Assembly: GCF_029873635.1 (NCBI RefSeq)
Contig: NC_080423.1
Coordinates: 94,097,691-94,161,690 of the forward strand
Length of the DNA: 64,000 bases
Reading direction: 5' to 3'
From: Malania oleifera
Lineage: Eukaryota > Streptophyta > Magnoliopsida > Santalales > Ximeniaceae
Shown: piece after piece, positions 12,701 to 23,800 of the stretch
How positions within the stretch are numbered: the first letter of the stretch is position 1
How the letters are laid out: each line of letters starts with the position of its first letter
Notes under the pieces: generated by a model
What the model saw: the letters and a program-made list of their open reading frames with translations, nothing else
Told to the model about the DNA's origin: nothing
Database searches by the model: none
Position numbers and translations under genes: made by a program

Positions 12701-15026
12701 TGGTGAGCAAGTTTATATCAAATCCGGGACGGTAGCATTGAGATGCAGTCAAGTGGGTTTTTAGATACTTGAGGGGTACTATAGACTATGACATCATGTT
12801 TGAAAGATACTATGATGATCTTTTAGTTGTGAGATATGTGGATGCAAACTATGCAAGAGACTTGGATGATAGGAGGTCTACCACAGGTTATGTATTCACT
12901 CTTGTTGGGAGGGGCAGGAGGGCTTATTTTTTGGAAGTCCATGGTTTAGTCTCTAGTTGCACTATCTACTACTGAGTCAGAGTATATGGCAGTGGCTGAG
13001 GCTGCTAAGGAATTTTTGTGGCTTAGGGTTGGTCAAGGAGTTGGGTATTCAGTAAGGTGGAGTTCAGATTCATTGTGATAATCAGAGTGCCATTTATTTG
13101 GCAAAGAACCAGATGTATCATGTGAGCACCAATCACATAGATGTGAGGTTTCATAGGATCAGCGAACTGGTTTCTTCTGGTGAGCTGTTGCTTGAGAAAG
13201 TTCACACTTCTGAGAATGCAGCAAACATGTTAATGAAGTCTGTTATCACAGATAAATTCAAGCGCTACTTTGACTTGATTAATGTCTCTAGATGCTAGAT
13301 GAGAGGCATTCCAACCTATTGCCCCAGGTGGAGTTCGAGGTTATGTTTTCTTTTTCTCCTAAGGGTTGAATATTCACCAAGGTGGAGATTGTTGTAGTAT
13401 GTGGCTCATATCCAGTGGAACATGTGTACAAAGAAAGCAGATACATCACTTTTCAATTTTTATCATACTAACAATACTAGCAAAAATACAAGGAGCATTA
13501 TAATGAAAGCTTTGCTTTTGGCTTTCTAAATATGGTAAGACAACAGCAGCTAGGATGAACTTGTTCTTGGTAGCAGCTTGCCCTTTTAGAGTTGAAATTC
13601 TTTTAAGCTTGGCTTCCCAACTTTGAAGAGGAGGCTTTGTTTGGGTTTTGAGAAGGACCTTGCAGTAGACTTGGTATGTGAAGTCACAAGAAATGAAGAG
13701 GTGGTCTCTGCATTATGTTTCTAACCCACAAAAGATATAGTTGGAGTGAAGATATCTCTATTTTGCCGTTCCGTCCAGCGTTTGGAGTCTATTCCAGGCT
13801 GCCATCCAAAGAATGATGGAGAATCTGGGGATGTGTGCTTTGAACTAGACTTTCTTGTGGACAATGATGGTGTTTCATTTCCAATTCTCATAGATTTTGA
13901 CCACATTTGACATTTTTTGTCAGATTTGTGATTCGCCAGTGTGCTTTTTTAAGAGTTGCGACTCTAGCCATTTCTGTATCTTTGCATTTCAAGCACCAGA
14001 TTTAACAAAAAGGAGAATTACAAATGTTATTAATTTGCAAATTCTTACCATTTCAAGTAATGTAAGCATGTATCAACAGATGGTGATAACTGTTGGTGTT
14101 GTTTGGGTGTGTGAACAGATGATGATTTCAGGGAGTTCGTGGACCAAGTGCCAGAGGATTGCCGCATAACAATTGTGTCGGATTCATGCCACAGCGGAGG
14201 CCTAATTGACAAATCTGTAGAGCAGATTGGGGAGAGCACAAAAAAAGATGACGAGTCATCAGGCTCAGGTTTTGGATTCAAGAGCTTCCTGCACCAGACT
14301 GTACAGGGTGCACTTGAGTCTCGTGGTGTTCACATCCCTTCAGGTTTGCACCATCATCGTCACCACCACCAGGAAGATGATACAGATGACACAGAAGTTG
14401 AAGAGCAATATGGGGATCGAGGCTATGTCAAGAACAGGTCTCTGCCCCTTTCCACTCTCATAGAAATACTCAAGCAGAAAACTGGAAAGGATGACATTGA
14501 TGTCGGGAAGCTCAGGCCTACCCTCTTCGATGTCTTTGGGGAAGATGCAAGTCCCAAAGTAAAAAAGTTCATGAAGGTCATAATGAACAAACTCCAACAC
14601 GGTGATGGCGAGGGCAGCAGTGGTGGATTCCTCGGGATGGTTGGGAGTCTTGCTCAGGAGTTTCTTAAGCAAAAGCTCGAAGATAACGATGAAGGGTATG
14701 CAAAACCCGCACTGGAAACAGAAATGTCTAGCAAGCAAGAGGCCTATGCAGGAGCAGCCAAGAGGGCGCTCCCTGATGCTGGGATTCTGATAAGTGGCTG
14801 CCAGACTGACCAAACTTCTGCCGATGCTAGCCCTCCTGGCGGCACCGGTGAAGCCTATGGGGCTCTCAGCAATGCAATTCAGAGCATACTTGAGGAATCT
14901 GATGATACAGTGACAAATCAGGAGCTTGTTCTGAGGGCTAGGCGGATTCTAAAGCAGCAGGGTTTCAGCCAGCGCCCTGGCCTGTACTGCAGCGACCATC
15001 ATGTGGATGCTGCTTTTGTGTGCTAG
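6734..15026 (+). CDS. Type II metacaspase (AtMC4-like), 2 exons, 417 aa
   Basis: A cysteine protease that cleaves after Arg/Lys and in plants acts in calcium-triggered wound and cell-death responses. Exons are 6734-7079 and 14119-15026; the junction splits a Gly-Asp-compatible codon (ACT G|AT GAT) with GT-AG borders. The start is the ATG giving [14 protein letters not shown], the conserved family N-terminus; the GTG upstream is ignored. The p20 domain has the catalytic His86 in HYSGHG and Cys139 in DSCHSGG. A long linker with a His-rich patch (193-199) follows, then the p10 domain ending in [15 protein letters not shown]. Lys220 in GYVKNRS is probably the counterpart of the autocleavage lysine of AtMC4 (inference). 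Length matches the family (about 418 aa) and the frame is intact. The intron is about 7.0 kb and holds a decayed copia element. The gene may still be expressed if the intron is spliced. Confidence 0.93.
7252..7625 (+). repeat. Partial duplication inside the metacaspase intron
   Basis: About 130 bases are present twice: 7252-7384 ('ctgcgactggaattccaacc...') and 7494-7625 ('ctgccattggaattccgacc...'). Both contain the phrases 'gaaggaattgactctgc' or 'gaaggagttgactctgc' and 'gaaattcct/gaaatccct'. The two are about 240 bases apart and diverged. This is host intron sequence upstream of the copia insertion. Confidence 0.7.
7626..7963 (+). other. Metacaspase intron, no further gene
   Basis: AT- and purine-rich intronic DNA with poly-A and poly-T runs. 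The phrases 'CGTTTGATCGG' near 7648 and 'CAACCAAACAAG' near 7918 hint at a small inverted-repeat element, but the ends do not pair well enough to call one. Confidence 0.3.
7964..8261 (+). repeat. 5' LTR of the intronic copia element
   Basis: It begins TGTTATAGTATGTGACTCAT and ends TTTCACAACA, so it is bounded by TG...CA, with a TATA-like AGTATAAATAGA near 8087. The start matches the 3' LTR start at 13390 (TGTTGTAGTATGTGGCTCAT). A tRNA-Met-type PBS follows directly. Confidence 0.75.
9918..10787. mobile_element. hAT-type MITE, 870 bp, nested in the copia element
   Basis: The terminal inverted repeats are CATGGTTTTAAAT at the left and ATTTAAAACCATG at the right, followed inward by GC-rich 'aGGCCGCaaC...' and '...CTACCGCG'. 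An exact 8-bp duplication TTCAAGAC flanks it (9910-9917 and 10788-10795). An 8-bp duplication and CA-starting ends are characteristic of the hAT superfamily. No transposase is inside, so it is non-autonomous. Its perfect target duplication shows it arrived after the copia element and is the younger of the two. Confidence 0.88.
13426..14118 (+). other. Metacaspase intron, 3' part
   Basis: Intron sequence between the copia remnant and exon 2. No gene or repeat was recognised. A polypyrimidine-poor acceptor with GTGAACAG ends it at 14118. The first 100 bases may still belong to the decayed 3' LTR. Confidence 0.4.
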
Positions 15027-15504
15027 TGCCATTCTCTTATAATGAATGATTCAAGAGAGCAATAGGTTTCCATTGGTGTGGGGCTTTTGTGTGGGTTGCT
15101 TGTACTGTATCTTTTTTTTTTTGCCCTTTTGGTGTGTAACTGAATGTTGAGCAGAAAACACAGAATTACTCGTCTTTTGTATTCACATGCCCATGCCCAT
15201 GCCCATAAATTGATATGGATAAATTTCAGGACAATTTGGTAGATAATACTATATTTAATTTTAATCCGTAATAAGTGTTACAAATAGAAAAGGAATAATT
15301 ATTTGCAAATTTTACCATGGAAAGTGTTAGTCTCTTCTATTTATATTTGGATGGAATAATATAAATTTTAAAACGAGTGACATTTTTTTTATAAAAATTA
15401 TTACATCCTCAGACAAGTATATTATTGTACTTATTCTTAGGTTGGATCTTGAATTTTAGATATGTCTGTATTTGGATGAATTGGTATACAATATTATGTT
15501 AGAT
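15027..15504 (+). other. 3' UTR and flank of the metacaspase gene
   Basis: Follows the TAG stop. It contains a T run at 15112-15122, a GCCCAT triplication near 15189-15206 and ATAAAT at 15204. No canonical AATAAA is seen close to the stop. Beyond about 15230 the sequence turns AT-rich and intergenic. Confidence 0.35.
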
Positions 15505-15828
15505 TTTAGAGTAAAAGATATTTATCTCTTGATATTTGTAAAAAAAAAATAGAGATCTCTCCAGAGGTTTCAAAAATGCAACAGACCTCCTTTGAGATTT
15601 CAAAAATATTAAAGACATAGGTTTGCCAAAAAGATAGAAATCTATCATAATTTTTTTTTTTTAATGAAATATAAGGGGAGGTTTGTGTCTTTTTAACAAA
15701 TTTTAAGAGAGGTCCTTAGAATTCTGGAAATCTCAGGAGAAGTTTTTGGACGGTTTGAAATTTCAGGAGAAATCAATTTCTTTTTGCCAAACTTTAAAAC
15801 ATATTAGTGTCTTTTATCCTAGATTTTA
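15505..15828. mobile_element. MITE-like imperfect inverted repeat, about 320 bp
   Basis: The left arm (TAAAAGATATTTATCTCTTGA..., then GATCTCTCCAGAGGTTTCAAA) pairs imperfectly with the reverse complement of the right arm (GATAAAAGACACTAATATG..., then TTTCTCCTGAAATTTCAAA). The whole unit is close to a long hairpin. No coding sequence is present. No clear target duplication was found, so the superfamily is not assigned. Confidence 0.5.
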
Positions 15829-16505
15829 TGCAATAGGAATTTACATTTGAGGCATAAAAAGTAAGCCTCCAAATGTAATCTTATTTGTGTCTCCGAACAG
15901 AGTTTGAATTTTAAATTTAGATTTGTTTAAATTTTAATAGATATAAAATTATATCGAGTTTTCCTCAAATTTATAAAAATTTAAAAATTCTAGGAATGAA
16001 ATTAATATTTTCAAACACAATTTTACCTCATATTTTAAAGTTTAAAATTCAATTTTAAAACTCATATTTATATAACTTTAAGTAAAATATAATACAGAAT
16101 TATAATATTGTCCAGAGTCGCATGAATTCATTTGAAATCCATGCCTCACAAAACAAACAGGAATTGAAATCCATGTCTAGTGATTATGGGCTGGGGTCTG
16201 TACTAGCTGGAACTGGAATCAATCACATCAATGGTCAAACAGGCAACAACATGCACGCCGCTAACACAATCCTAAATGCAGAGAAGGGGCTGTGCTCAAA
16301 GTATATCCTTGTAGTGGAAGTATTTTATTCAGCATCAAATTTTCGTCGATTGTCATCGCCTTTTAATCTTAGACATCAGTGATATTTTTACCTTTATTAT
16401 TATTATTATTTTAGATACATCGAGTTTTTTAGACTTACACGCCAGACTGATCTTATGCCCACGACAGCCATGCCCACTTCCTACATGCCACCTATGTTCG
16501 GGGAC

Positions 16506-16542
<37 letters not shown>

Positions 16543-16860
16543 TGACTAGTAGGCTAGGCTTTGTAAAGCTTGGAGTATACAAAATTTTTCAAAGAGTACT
16601 TATTGCACAGGCATTTTTTTATTTTTGTTTAGCTTGAGTTTACACCCAAAATTGTATGCTTTAAATTTTTAAATGCATTGTGTTATTTTTGTGATTTTTA
16701 CTTGTTGTAGAGTGTGATTTAGAAAATTTCCTATTGCGAAATAAGTTTGCATAAAAAAAAAAAACTCAAACTTATACTTCATCTGTGTAATACAAATTAT
16801 CTTCATACGCACAATCCCGTCATATGAGGTGAATACATGACGATAAGATTGGAATATCCT
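15829..16860. other. Intergenic DNA with (ATT)n microsatellites
   Basis: AT-rich DNA without a supported gene. (TTA/ATT)n runs lie at about 16392-16412 and 16507-16540. A short frame at 16122-16382 has no family resemblance and lacks gene context. Confidence 0.5.
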
Positions 16861-17198
16861 CAAGATGGTTACTCATTACAGACATGATAAATGTGAATAA
16901 GATATGATAAATAGTCATGAGCTACAGATACGTCGTGTCGTATACTGGTGGATGCTCATGAGATGGAACTTGTTTATGGAAAGTGAAATGAAAGATACTT
17001 GTACATCTTAAATGTGATGAATAGCCATGAGTTACTGAAACGTGGTGCTACATGCGGGTGGATACTTATGAGTTAGGATATGATTATGAAAAATGAAAAT
17101 TTATGAAAAGACATTGATATATGATTATGTGAAATGAAAGCTTATGAAAGCTATTGAAATATGAATATGAGAAATGGAAGCTTATGAAAATATGTTTT

Positions 17199-17232
<34 letters not shown>

Positions 17233-17662
17233 TATGGGTACATATTTGTATATATTTTCCCAATTGATATAATTATGTGAATGAATATGTTATTATATAA
17301 CAAAACTCATACTGTCATACTGTGTGAATAATTTATTCTGTCTTACCGAGAAATGTCTCACCCAGAATCTAAACATTTGAGGGAATCTGAACAAACTAGC
17401 GAAAAGAGCTCCGAGATAGAGGAGAGATATTCCCCTGATAGTCAGGGTAAGTATTTTGAGTTGGGGATGCGTTTAGTATAATCCCCTAGAGTATTTTGTG
17501 GATTTTGGGGATGTATTTAGATATGTATATTGTATGGATGGATAGTACTATGGTTATTTGTATTTGGATTGGTATATATATATTGACTTCCGTTGTTAGG
17601 TATGTTAATATGGGATGGACTAATCACCTGGTACCCCACTTTGGGTAGGGCTATGTGATATG
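16861..17662 (+). mobile_element. 3' part of a Ty3/gypsy-family LTR, decayed
   Basis: Collinear with the end of the chromovirus LTRs at 28.6-29.2 kb and 36.0-36.6 kb: the block TTACCGAGAAATGTCTCACCC (about 17343), 'gagctccgagatagagg', GGTAAGTATTTTGAG (about 17446), 'tatggatggatagtact', 'tattgacttccg' and 'taccccactttgggt'. Upstream (16880-17060) a roughly 120-base unit with 'catgagTtACtgaaACGTgGTG' occurs twice. The 5' half of the LTR is not recognisable. It is a fossil. Confidence 0.6.
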
Positions 17663-17663
17663 T

Positions 17664-17706
<43 letters not shown>
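17664..17706. repeat. (CT)n microsatellite
   Basis: About 21 CT units at the junction between the LTR remnant and the next element. The Arg/Glu-rich frame opposite it is spurious. Confidence 0.9.
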
Positions 17707-17709
<3 letters not shown>

Positions 17710-17719
17710 CTCTTTCTTT

Positions 17720-19286
17720 TTCTCTCCACTCTCTCCTCTTTGTCAAATTTTCATTCTTTAGATTCTCATTTCGCTTTTCTTAGATTTTTTAATTTTTAAA
17801 ATTTTTTTTTTGCAGGTCAAATCTATAAGGATGAAAGACCTTTGAGTCTCTAAAATCCAGACCTCAACCAGATAAATTCCCTTCCCCTGATCTCCTTTTT
17901 TTTCTCAACAATATGAATGGTTTTGAGTTTAAAACTAAATTTTTGCTTAGATCGAGGCTTGGTCTGAATTCAATGTTTGGGTCTAGTATGGAATTGGAGT
18001 CAACCCACTGAGTTGGGTTCGATTTGGCTCAAGGTTGAGTCAAACTTGCCAAGTTGGGTTCTGGGCTTAGCCCATGTTGAGTTGAGTCATTTGAGTTTGG
18101 GCTTGTTTTAAAATCAATTTGGGCTCAAGCACAATGTTAGGCTAAGAAACTAGCTTTCTTTGTTCTAGGTCGTGGTATGAATGTTTGAGGACTTGGATTT
18201 GAACTCGAGCTCAGGCCCACTATTAAGCTTTGAATTTGGATTTGGGCCCGACTTATCCAAAACTAATTTGGGCTCCGGCTCTTTGATGGGCTTTATATAT
18301 GGTTTTGGGCCTAACCACTTTGGGTTTTAAATTTTTTAAAAAAAATGGACTCGGGACCTAGGCTTGAACAAATTTGGGTTAAACCATCTAAGTCTTGGGC
18401 TCTGGCCTCAGCATTAATGGACCCATAAACCAAATGGACCAAGTTCGGTCAACCCAGCTTGGTGGATCAGGTCAATGAACCCGATGCAATGGGTCGAATC
18501 CACAAATTGGATCCGAATTCATATTATTTTCAGTTCATTTTCTTCACTGGATATATTTAAAAAACATAGAAACAGAAAACGAACGTTTTAATTAGCTCCT
18601 TCAATCCTCAAATGCTCTATGATCTTTGTCTACAACCTTACTCTGAATTCTGACTTTAATACCCCCTTAAAAGCTTATGACTTCGTAATTCAATCTTTCT
18701 ACAACTTCCTTCCAAGGCTTCAAATTCACTTTTCCAATCAAAATTATTTTCATATTTCTTACCAGAACTATTCTAATCTTTCTTAATTACTAAAACTTGC
18801 TAGAACAATCCTCTTTACGTGAATGTTACTATGCAAATCTCTTACTATGCGAATCCCACTTGTGTGCTTTTAACTACGTGAATTTCTCTCTGTGTCCATT
18901 TCTCTGTATGAGATGTCTTTATTTATAGGACTTAAGGAGTAATCTACATTCAATTTGATTGCTCAGTCAAATTTTAAAGTCAATCATTAGTTTGACCAAT
19001 CAAACTGTCAATCCTCTTTATTTTTTATTTCCTTACACATGACTAATTTTCTTTTCTCTTTCTTTGCAGGTTCGAATTGCAGATTAAAGATTGCTAGTCC
19101 ACCTCCTATTCTTTTTGTACTTTTTTTATTTCCCTTTTTTGCTATGTAAAATTTGAATCATCTTTTTGTATTTTATTTTCCAAATATTTTATTTTTTTTT
19201 GTATTTGCAGTTTTTTATGAAATAAAATTTTTTTTTTATTATTATTTTGGTTTATATAAGGCCCCGGGCAATTTGGGGTGTCTACA
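17720..19286 (-). mobile_element. Minus-strand LTR (probably solo) of another Ty3/gypsy-like family
   Basis: Read on the minus strand it begins at 19286 with TGTAGACACCCCAAATTGCC, a common start for plant gypsy LTRs, and has a TATA box CCTATAAATAAAG at about 18924-18935. The left part is a low-complexity field of 'TTGGGCTC/TTGGGTT' phrases (about 17990-18510). The far end (near 17720-17800) is not sharply defined and no internal region or partner LTR was found. It is a fossil. Confidence 0.5.
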
Positions 19287-20876
19287 TTAAGCATCATGAT
19301 TTAATGTTTAAAAGCTAATGTATAGTTTAATTAAAATTTTAAAAAAATTTGTCACATACCATTTGCTAATAAAATAAAGTAAATATGAAATTAAATAATA
19401 ATTTGCTTGAAACATTATATTTTAAAAAATCAAATTTTATGTTCAACCCATTCCCCTCCATTCCTATTCTTGATAATTGTTGCATAAAATAATCTAGATT
19501 TGACAAAGCGAATCAGGTCGAATAATCTATAGCAAATTAGACGGTTTATTGAGTGAAGAAATTGCAATCCATATCTAATTCAATTAAGTGGCGAATTTAT
19601 GATGATTCGAATTAGATAATCATAATCTGTAATGCCCATCTCTAATTATAATTTTTTAATCATGCAATAAACAATTATTTCATAACATAATAGTTAAAGT
19701 TATTTTTAAAATTATAATTTGGTAAATTGTTAAACATTTAATAATCAATGGAAAAATTATAAATTTTTTTTTTTTTTTTAGATAATGAATTTAGAGTTTT
19801 TGTTTTGATCACGGGAATTGCGTACTTGGGCTTGAGTTTAAAAGTGGACATGGGACAAATCTAGAAGCACAAGAGTTTGGAGTGTGAGAGTAAGCTTTAA
19901 CCAATTGGACCATGCAATCGATATCTAATAAGTATTGAGCATATGAAATTATCTACGAATTTAAACATTAATTGTTATGAATAGGTGGATATTCATTAGA
20001 TAAAATCTAAAAATCGTCAATCCATTCATTTAAGCCTTGTTTAGAACTCGGAAAATACTACAAAAAATAAAATAAAATATCAAGTAATCCACACTTTCAT
20101 GTTTGGTTAGCGAGGAAAGCGACAAAGAAAATGAAAAATATTCATATTCATGAACAAAATTTGAATTTACACATCATTAATATTTAATATTTTTTTAATT
20201 TTTAATATTATATAAAAATAAGCTTTTATTTTTTATAAAATTTAATAAAGAAAAAATACAACAGAAAATAAGTTTCTTCCTAATTTTTCTTTCCTTTTCT
20301 TTTTACAATTAAAATTTTTAATTAAAACATAATAAAAAAATTTAAACTATCTTATTTTTATCCATTTACAGGTCTAAAATAATCTAACAAATCTCTCGCA
20401 TGAATTCTCAGTCTCAGATCTCAAAACCTAACCTAATAAACAAAATTTTCTCGTGTGGCATGCTCCAATTTTTGAATGGTGGTGCAGGCTGACAGAACCT
20501 ATATAAAAATATAATAAACTTAAAAATCTCATTTAAGACAAAGTCCCATATTATTATCAAATTAAAAAGTTGAATAAAATCGAAACAAGTCAAAATTAGA
20601 GGAGTCGTCCAGTCACTTATATCCTTAAATACGATATATATGATGAATTTTAAAAATATAAAATATTAAGATTTCAATGTGTACTTTAAATGCACCTTTC
20701 TCGTGTAATTAATAATATTATAAACTCTAGAATATAATAAAAAAATATTCAGTTTTATAATATTATAACAAATTAGTATTAAAAAAGATAGGTGCCCATC
20801 ACCATTCGAGTTATAAGTAAGCAAGCGGAGTATGAAAGCCGGAGTGTCTGATCCAGAATAAAAATTTAAATAAAAA
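19287..20876. other. AT-rich intergenic DNA upstream of the P450
   Basis: No gene, element or strong promoter motif could be assigned. It holds several poly-A and poly-T tracts. The frame on the opposite strand at 20666-21019 overlaps P450 exon 1 antisense and is not a gene. Confidence 0.4.
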
Positions 20877-23800
20877 ATGGAAGAGAAGTATGCCATAGCA
20901 GCCAAGGCGTTGTGGGCAATCGCTGTGCTTGGGTTGGGCAGATTGCTTCTGCGTTTGCTTGAGGCGGTGTGGCTGAAGCCAAGAAGGGTGAGGTTAGAGC
21001 TGGCAGCGCAGGGGATCACAGGCCCCCCTCCTTATTTTCTCCTAGGCAATATTCCCCAACTCAAGTCCATCCTCTCTTCTTCTTCTTCAACACAAGCAGC
21101 AGCAGCAGCAACAGAAGGTGATGATAATGGAGGAAATGCCCAGATGCAGCATGCTCCAGTTTCTGCCCTTTTCCCATTCCTCCACCAATGGAGAGAGAAA
21201 TACGGTATAGCCATATTTAGTTTGAAGTTGTTTCTGTCTCGTGTTTTTCTTTTTGGTTGTCTGTGTTTGTGTTTTTTGTTTTCGTTTTTGAGTTCGGATG
21301 AGGGGGTGCATGCAGGTAAGATGTATACGTTTTCGCTGGGGGTGGCGCAGGTGGTGTACGTGACGGATCCGGAGGTGGCAAAGGAGATAACTCTGAATAC
21401 GTCGCCGGAGCTGGGGAAGCCATCTTATGGGCGGCAGGAGTATGGCGCTCTGCTTGGTCAGGGCATTGTGGCTGCTAATGGCTCATTGTGGGTTCACGAG
21501 AGGAAAAACATTTCTCCTGAGTTGTACATGGACAAGGTTAAGGTATAGTATTCATCGAACCCCAGCCCGCTGCTTAATTTCGATCTAACCCAAAATGCTT
21601 CGGGCCATGTTTGAATTTTGAGACTTTAATTTAAGTGAAGGAATCGTTTCTTCTGCCTATTTTTTTTCCAATACACTTATTGGTTACATCATCACCGTTC
21701 TTTTGGCGAGTGTTTAGAATAATGCCACTCTCTCTCTTAAAAATGACACTTTAGTCTATATGCAACTATATATAGGTGGGGATGGTGGGTTTCATGGGGG
21801 AGGCAGCAATGAATATGGTGGCGAATTGGGAGAGGAAAGTGGACAGAGAGGGGGGAGCAACAGCAGAGATAAATGTGGATGAGCATTTGAGGACACTTTC
21901 TACTTTTGTAATCTCAAAGACATTGTTTGGAGACGACTACTGTGAAGGCCTCAACATATTTTCCAAGCTCAGCCATCTTCAAGAGCTGTTGTCTACTCGA
22001 GCCACCCCCATAGCCATTCCTGGCTTAGCGTAAGTCGAATGACTCCCCAAGATTATCATATGAATATTAGGATTATCGTTAGCCTTTTCGAACTAATTGC
22101 TCGACCCAACAGGTGCTATTAAGACTTCAAAAAAAAAAATTTACTAGTCGACACCCCATATTTTTTTCACTTAATGAAATGATGAATCTATCTATTTGTA
22201 AAATACAAATCACGAGAGAAAAGTAAATGTCTTAAGAGGTAAAATTACGGTTTAATATGTTAAAAGTTAAATGTAGAGTACTAACAGTTTTTTTTTTTTT
22301 TTTTTTTTGGGAGCCATTTAATAATATCTCCCTTTAGTTAATATCAAACTTCCACCATTATATCTAAGAAGGAAGACAAAAGGCTCTCTTAATTGCTCTC
22401 CAAAACTCTAATTCTAATTTCTATTAACTTTCCATTCTTGATTTTTTTTTTCTTTTTAATGTGTTACTTAACCTCATGAGTCATCAAGTATTTTTTATGA
22501 ATATTTAATATTTCTTATATCAACTAACAAATTAAAACACCATGTTAGGAGTTATATACTATTCTTCCGATAATAAACAAGTCAACTCAACCCCAATTTG
22601 CTACCAAACCAGAACCCAATCTGTACAGTAATACATACCAATTCTTGAATAATCATTATTTAACTTTGGCATCATAGAGGCTTCTTAACACACAAACGTT
22701 TGAAATGATGGTTGGATATGCAGGCATCTTCCAACAAAAAGCAATAGAGAGAAATGGAGACTAAAGAGAGAAATCCATTCAATGATATTAAAGATAGCTA
22801 GGGATCGGATGAAGGGTGAGCCAAAGAATGATCTGCTGCAGAAGATCATAGATGGAGGCAGCAGATGGGAGGAAGGGGCAGAATGTGAACAATACATAGT
22901 GGACAACTGCAAGAATGTGTATTTGGCAGGGTATGAGACCAGTGCTGTTGCTGCAGCTTGGACCATCATGCTTCTTGCAGCCCACCCAGATTGGCAAGCT
23001 AAGGCCCGTCTTGAGGTCCAACAAGTTTGTGGCAACCATGCTGTCCCTGATGCCAATATGCTTACCAAGATGAAACTGGTATGTTTTTCACATAGATCCA
23101 CTAATCTTTTAAAATAGGGTAAATTTAGTGAATAGTTACTGAGCTTTAGTAGTAGTTTTAAATTGGTCGCTGAGCTTGAATTTCTGAACTCTGTACATAA
23201 TTTCAATGTTGTACGATGCACAAATCTTCTCTCCTAAGATGGATGGAATACTCTCCTAGCATCTCAGTTAGCCAGCTGATCTTAGCGCTTGCAATCGTAA
23301 AATACTGACATAATTCATCAGAAGTATTGCAATCCCTAGTTTCATTAAACAAAACCCTAATCCCTAACCTGCCAGCGGAATGAGTAAATGAAGTGGTAAT
23401 TGGGCATTGGGCAGGTCACAAGAGCTTACTCAGATGGCTGACTGACATACTACGACGGCATTCTGACGATAGTTGCACAATAGATGACATTGGTTTTGAA
23501 ACAATGTCCAAAATTCAACTCATAATTTTGGTGACTAATTTGAAACTACTTTCAAAATTCAGTAACTATTCATTAAATTTACCCAATAGAATAGCCCTTT
23601 TCTAGTATGATACACAATAATGTCTTTTAACTGTACAAGAATAATCAAAATTTTTAAATATTTGAGTTAGATATCCCGGCTCCTGCGACCACAATAGTAT
23701 TCTGGCTAGACACAAGGACAGGCCCCATACCCACACGGCTCTCCCCATCCCTAAGGTTTAGCCGAAATACTATCTGGGACACTGAAGCCCAAATCAAGCA

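Larger units (their letters stand above)
7964..13425 (+). mobile_element. Ty1/copia retrotransposon in the metacaspase intron, broken
   Basis: The 5' LTR (7964-8261) and PBS (TGGTATCAGAGC, 8264-8275) are followed by remnants of all copia parts in order: gag (from about 8285), CCHC zinc knuckle (about 8978-9020), protease region (about 9150-9300), integrase (about 9560-11220, with the DDE-core phrase [11 protein letters not shown] near 10890), reverse transcriptase (about 11780-12550) and RNase H (about 12650-13300). The order protease-integrase-RT defines copia. The 3' LTR is recognised only by its first 35 or so bases at 13390. The element is broken, with many lesions, and it carries a MITE. 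The poor LTR match and heavy decay suggest an old insertion. It lies on the same strand as the host gene. Confidence 0.85.

Noticed and set aside
14045-14813. Antisense frames across metacaspase exon 2 (up to 157 aa)
   Set aside because: Shadows of the real exon; the + frame carries all family motifs.
6734-15026. Metacaspase as a pseudogene because of the intron insertions
   Set aside because: Exons, splice borders, catalytic residues and length are all intact; insertion is confined to the intron.
20666-21423. Antisense frames over P450 exons 1-2
   Set aside because: Shadow frames of the P450 with low-complexity Ser/Pro/Lys text.
22685-23221. 178-aa minus-strand frame over P450 exon 4
   Set aside because: Antisense to a conserved exon; no family resemblance.
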